The position numbers and the translations under genes are program-made. From Dactylonectria macrodidyma (taxonomy: Eukaryota > Ascomycota > Sordariomycetes > Hypocreales > Nectriaceae), in contig JAGMUV010000002.1 in the NCBI GenBank assembly GCA_020744425.1, positions 3,640,501 through 3,704,500 of the forward strand: a DNA stretch of 64,000 bases, written 5' to 3'. The notes beneath the pieces are model-generated. The model worked only from the letters and a program-made list of their open reading frames with translations. It had not been told where the DNA came from and searched no databases. This document shows positions 59,550 to 64,000 of this stretch, piece after piece (position 1 is the stretch's first letter; every line of letters starts with the position of its first letter).

Positions 59550-61570
59550 CGCGCTGACAACGAGGAATAACAAAAAAGAATAAAAAGATGTGCATTGGCA
59601 AAGCCATTCGAGTCAAACGGCGAGCGGCGATTCGCTCGTGGCAGGGGAGGGGGGGCCGGTGGAGGGACGAAATCGGGATTCTGGGTTATCTGGGTTATCT
59701 GGGTTTATCTACTGGGTAACGCTGGATGGTCAGCAAGCCGGCGGGTGTTAGCAATTAGCAAAAATAATAATTTAATCACCTTCTGTGTCACCAAATCGAC
59801 GTAGCTCCGCCTCGCTCCCCCACAAGGCAAGGAAGGAACAAGGTGCGCTGGGGGTGGGGAGAGTTGAGGGGGGGGAGCGGAACGGGGAGAAATCCCGGGT
59901 GTGGAGGGGACGTAGGTACTTGTGCCGAGTCCGTGGTAATTGAGCCAGGGCTCTATTTTAGAACTCGGGTCCGTCTCCAGCCTCGAACCTCAAGTATCGA
60001 GGACGTCCCAATGAGGGGAATTCTTGGTGTTGGCTAACGATTCTCTTATCAGAGGCGCGAGTCGCGTGAGATTGAAGTGGTTGCAAGTATAAAGTGCAAG
60101 TGCCTGCGTGCGTCGTGCGTCGTGCGAGAGAGGGCCGTGGCGCGTTGGCCTGAGGCAGAGAACTGTCTTAGGGATGGGTTTTATCTGAAGATTGGGGACT
60201 GGAGCTGCAACAAGCAAGGGCGTACAGGCTATTCAAGATGTATATCCGGAAGTACTGCAATAAGAGGCACGCAAGCAGGGTGGGAATTCTCGACGAAGGA
60301 GGGAGAACGACGAGTGAGCATGACGAGTGAGCAGTGAGAGAGCCGGCCCCCAGAGCGGAAAGGTGAGCTGTGTGGCGTGTGGTGGGCCATGGCCTGTGCT
60401 TAGGTGGCGTGTAGATAGATATCCATCCCCCAAAGGATAGTGTGTGTGATTTAGGTGTGTTTCGCCAGCATTGTCCAATCAGGGCATCCAGATCTCGAAT
60501 TCCTTATCTTGCTTGTGATGAAGATGAAGTAAAGGAATGTTTAAACTTTTCTTCCCCTCTGCCTAACATCGTCCATCTGCATCTGGCGCGGAAGCTACGA
60601 ACCATAACCTTTGTACGAGATGCCATCCACCATTCTCGTAAGATACTTCATACTTTACACGTGCAAGGCGCCTCGCCTGACGTGGTGGATTCCTGTATTT
60701 CGCTTCATACCGGCTCGAAGAAGCAACAAACAATAAAAGACTAGATGTAAAGAGGAGGAGGAAGATGAACCTCACGGGTAAAAGCTGCTGCTGCGATTGT
60801 GCAGATCTGTGAGTGTGCGGGTCATTCGGTCTGCGGACCCTCCAATTGTGTACTATGTAGATCTGTTCATGCGTAGATCCGTGTAAGTGTCTTCACCCGC
60901 GGCTGGGTTGGTTGGGATCTAAGAATACCTACCCTCCGTAGTTGTATTTGTCACGCTGAAGCCCCCAAAGGATCTTGTCTTTCCGCGTCTAAAGGTACCT
61001 AGTTGGGGCTGCGGGGGAATTACAGAACGGTTGATTAGGAATTACATCACGTCGCACCTCATCGCCGAGGTCATGCAAGACACCCACCCACCTCCAGCCT
61101 CTATCTCGCTTTCTCCACAAAACAGAAAGATACCTCCCCATGAGTAAAAACGCACAAATGAGCGTCATCAGACCATGGCGGCAAGCGGAAGAAGGAAAGA
61201 GCGATGAGAGGCAGCTGCCACACCACGCGAGCTCTTCTCTCTCTTTGTCTTCTTAATGACTGTCTCCCATCCACTCACCTCGGAGAGATCCGGACAGTGG
61301 CCTCGGGTATAAGGGGAAACAAATAAACTGCATGCAGCTGGGGCCACCACTGGAGCTAGAGCCGTGCTTGCGTGGGCTGGAGCTGATGGTTCAGGCCCCG
61401 GAGATGGACGAGGAAAGCAGTGAAACCAAACCAAGGCGCAGGGGAGGGATGGTAGACGGCGAGCCATGACGAGTGCCATGCCGACCTGCGGCGGTCATCG
61501 TTTGGCTTTGCAACGGACAATGTGTAATTGCAGCTGGCTTGCCTCCGTCCATGGTCCCTCCAGTGATCAA

Positions 61571-61597
61571 GCGATCTAGCGATCTAGCGATCTAGCG
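61571..61597. repeat. 8-bp tandem repeat (GCGATCTA x3.4)
   Basis: Three perfect copies plus a partial copy, intergenic. Confidence 0.95.
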
Positions 61598-63187
61598 TTG
61601 ACTGTCTTGTGTGTGTCTTGTCGTCAGCGTCGACAGCACTGCCTCTCGCGCCGTCGGTATCTTCTCTACTACGTATTCGGGCCCTCGTCTATTAGCTCAA
61701 GCCAAGATGGATATCGGGACAACCATCATGACCAGTTCGACACAGTATCGGAGTGTCGAGCGGCAGGGAGAAAAGCCACAAAGATATCATCAGGCCACGG
61801 CGACCGCCCAGGCCCGTACGGCGGTCTTGCAGCGTGCCAACACTCTCGCCAAGACAAGGCGAGACAAGGCGATTCCTGTGATGGATGGAATAGCTGCCGC
61901 AAATCTCGGTTCCTTATCAGCATCGCCAGCTTTATCTCAACTGTTTCTTTTGTGTGTGTGTGATTGTGTCGGTGAGTGAGTGGTGTTTCAGTCAGTCAAT
62001 CAATCGATACACCAACTTCCCCATCTTTTTCCTTCAGTCTTTCCCTTCGCTCTCCTACATAAACCCTGCAACCCATACAACCTTGCAAGCCTCTTTGGGG
62101 GGAACACCCCACGCCTTTGCGAGCCAGCCAAGGGGCCTGAGTGAAGCAAGCTCTCGGCGCCGCCCATTGAGGATGGGGTAGGAAGCGATATCACACGTCA
62201 ACGGCCATCCCGGAGGACTGTACCCGTCATTGCTTGATTCAAATCCCCATGCCCACTCACATGCACATGCAGGCAGGCTCCCTCACACGCCCCCGTTTTC
62301 GGTAATGCATGCAGATGAGGAGAACAAGGGACGACGGACAAACAGACAGCTGAGAGCCCCAGTATCGATGGGAGCAGGATTTAGAATTTTTCTTTCCTGT
62401 CAGATTTTTGCTTCATTTTTTTTTTCTTTTGTGTACTTATTTTTCTGGTGGCGTGTTTGATAGCGCAGGAGAGCACAGGAGAGCTGCCCGTCTTGGGTAT
62501 GCTACACCACGCTGCTTTGGGGTTTAGGTGGCTTGTCAAGAAGCTGAAGGCGGCGGTCATGGTGCATTGCATTGTGCAGAGACGGGTCGGTTGCTTATCA
62601 GGACCGCAAGCACAGAAAAAAGCACCGACACGATTTCATGCAGTCGAGTATACGTAGTGAAGCTAGAGATACGGTGATATTGCGGCGGCAGTGCCTCTGA
62701 TGAGAGACGGGATTTGCCAACAATTTAATATTCAAAGAATAATAACCGTTTCTTTCTCCCACGGCCATCCCCGAGTTTCAGCCCAACCCAGGGTTTCGTC
62801 GTCGTCTTGCGTACTTCTGGGGGATGCCGGACGGAGGAAGGAACTTGAGTGGGCCCTTCCAGGCGGAGGACCGGGAGGAAAGAGGGAAAGAGGGAAGGGG
62901 AGGGGGGGGTGGGGAGGGGTCCATCGATCCGAGCCCAAGGTCCAGCCCAGCGGAGCAAGAGCACTCAATCGAGGACGCAACTTCCAGGACAGCAGAAGCA
63001 ACCCAGGCAAGTTCGAGTTCATTCAAGCAGAGATGGAAGGAAGGCATGGAAGACGGAGGGTGGGTGTAGGGACCTGCGGTCCAAAAGCGGCCTGCTCTTG
63101 CTCCACTGCGAGTCTAATCGCACGGGAATCAGGCCGGTACCTGGCCAGGCGACGAGGGGGGCGTCCCGGGACAAGGAGGGGTGGTGC

Positions 63188-63648
63188 TATCTCTATCAGC
63201 TATTCGCCCCAGCGCCATCGGTACGTACCCCTAAACTATGTGTCCATCTGGTTATGTGTGTTTTCTCCCACTCACACAACCATCGGGTATCGCTCCAATG
63301 TAATCTGTACGTACACGACACAACAATCTCTTCTATCTATCCGTACCAACACTACGTATCTCTGCTCTTCGCCCGGGGGCACTACGCACGACTAGGCCTG
63401 ACTCTATCTTGGTCCGATAATGCTCCAGCCGTCCAGGGTCTGCAATCCGCCCTTGCCCACGCGTGGCTTTGGCTTGTCCACCAGTCCACACGTCCTCCAG
63501 TCCACAATCCACCAGCTTCGGACCATGGCCGGGCTCCTCTCTAGGCCGTTTTTTTCTCTCTCGCTTCTTTCCGTCGTCCCCTCGTTGATATATAGCCTCT
63601 CCCCGTTCTCGCATCTCTCGCATCCATCTCTATATCTATCTACATATC
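63188..63648 (+). promoter_or_regulatory. Cluster of GATA sites upstream of the probable ammonium transporter
   Basis: By eye there are twelve GATA/TATC words in about 460 bp (for example 63188, 63194, 63288, 63334, 63338, 63357, 63405, 63416, 63587, 63633, 63637 and 63645), where a random sequence would give about four. Several are CTATCT/CTATCA, which fit the AreA/NIT2 consensus HGATAR. This suits a nitrogen-repressed permease gene. Confidence 0.45.
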
Positions 63649-63911
63649 CATACCTGTCTCCTCCCCCACCCTTGACTCGGACAGTCTCCATCTTGTCCTA
63701 CCTTGTCCACTGTCGGGTCTTGACTCCCTGACTCTTTTCGCTCTGTGTGACGATTATTACTTCTTTTCATCATTGCTGTCGCCATTGCTACCTCAAGGAA
63801 ACAATCTACAACTCGCTCCTCCTGACCTCCAACTTTGAGTACACCGACGAATCGTGACAATCCGTCCCATATACCGAATCAAGGAACACACGCTCTCCAT
63901 CGACGCCCACC

Positions 63912-64000
63912 ATGTCTTACTCGTCAGTCGGGGCTCCGGCCGTCTTTAACGGCACCGACGAGGTCGGCGGTGATCCCAGTATGTCCGCCATTTACATCCC
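63912..64000 (+). CDS. First exon of a probable ammonium transporter (Mep/Amt), cut by window end
   Basis: The ATG at 63912 opens MSYSSVGAPAVFNGTDEVGGDP, followed by a GTATGT donor at about 63979. A short extracellular N-terminus of the form ...YNGT-x-x-VGGDP is typical of fungal Mep/Amt ammonium transporters just before their first helix. Only 22 codons are visible before the likely intron, so the call rests on this motif and on the GATA-rich promoter. The rest lies beyond the window. Confidence 0.5.
   Translation, partial: MSYSSVGAPAVFNGTDEVGGDPSMSAIYI

Larger units (their letters stand above)
57550..63187. other. 5.6-kb gene desert
   Basis: One stop-free minus frame (58836-58003) is Pro/Ser-rich, opens on GTG and shows no domain, so it is not called. 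Repeats lie at 59531-59549 and 61571-61597, and an AGGTACCT palindrome at 60993-61000. No RNA gene signature was found. Confidence 0.5.

Noticed and set aside
1..64000. Secondary-metabolite cluster, viral insert or defence-system island
   Set aside because: No PKS, NRPS, terpene, helicase, reverse-transcriptase, NLR or HET-domain sequence was seen; neighbouring genes belong to unrelated housekeeping and wall functions.

Overview
The window is nuclear DNA of a filamentous ascomycete, most likely a sordariomycete. The evidence is short spliceosomal introns (about 50-140 bp) with CTAAC/CTGAC-like branch sites, and proteins of typical mould type: a membrane-anchored bZIP factor, MOB2, Leo1, Crt10, a GlcNAc-induced DUF3605 protein, a Kre9/Knh-type GPI protein and a Frizzled-like 7TM protein. 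I did not recognise a species. There is no bacterial-style operon, no CRISPR array, no intact transposon, and no tRNA or rRNA gene that I could support.

Layout. 132-2029 (-) bZIP factor with a long ATG-free leader; 3.2-10.5 kb gene desert; 10519-11293 (+) DUF3237 protein; 11669-13674 (-) MOB2-type kinase activator, divergent from 14388-15666 (+) LEO1 of the Paf1 complex; 16393-18342 (+) patatin-like TGL-family protein lacking its catalytic dyad; 18.3-23.6 kb desert; 23648-24265 (+) acidic orphan protein; 25520-26314 (-) GPI-anchored Kre9/Knh-like wall protein; 26.3-31.4 kb desert; 31376-31561 (+) doubtful 61-aa ORF; 32399-34579 (-) UDP-glucose pyrophosphorylase with two GC-AG introns; 37994-38713 (+) DUF3605 protein, convergent with 38888-39836 (-) FolB-domain protein; 40321-41380 (-) tentative orphan gene; 41.4-48.8 kb desert; 48833-50492 (+) Frizzled-like 7TM protein; 51842-53368 (+) membrane-anchored GH5 glycosidase; 54977-57549 (+) Crt10-like protein; 57.5-63.9 kb desert; 63912-end (+) first exon of a probable ammonium transporter behind a cluster of GATA sites.

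The genes do not form one pathway. Several touch wall and glycan metabolism (UGP1, the Kre9/Knh-like protein, GH5, the GlcNAc-induced protein), but this looks like ordinary mixed gene order rather than a cluster. By my exon models about 27% of the window is coding, which is sparse for a mould. The deserts are not AT-rich, so they do not look like RIP-mutated transposon graveyards.

The most notable points are the patatin pseudoenzyme, the twin GC-AG introns in UGP1, the 1.1-kb ATG-free leader of the bZIP gene, and eight copies of the palindrome AGGTACCT in noncoding DNA. I found no convincing undescribed multi-gene system.
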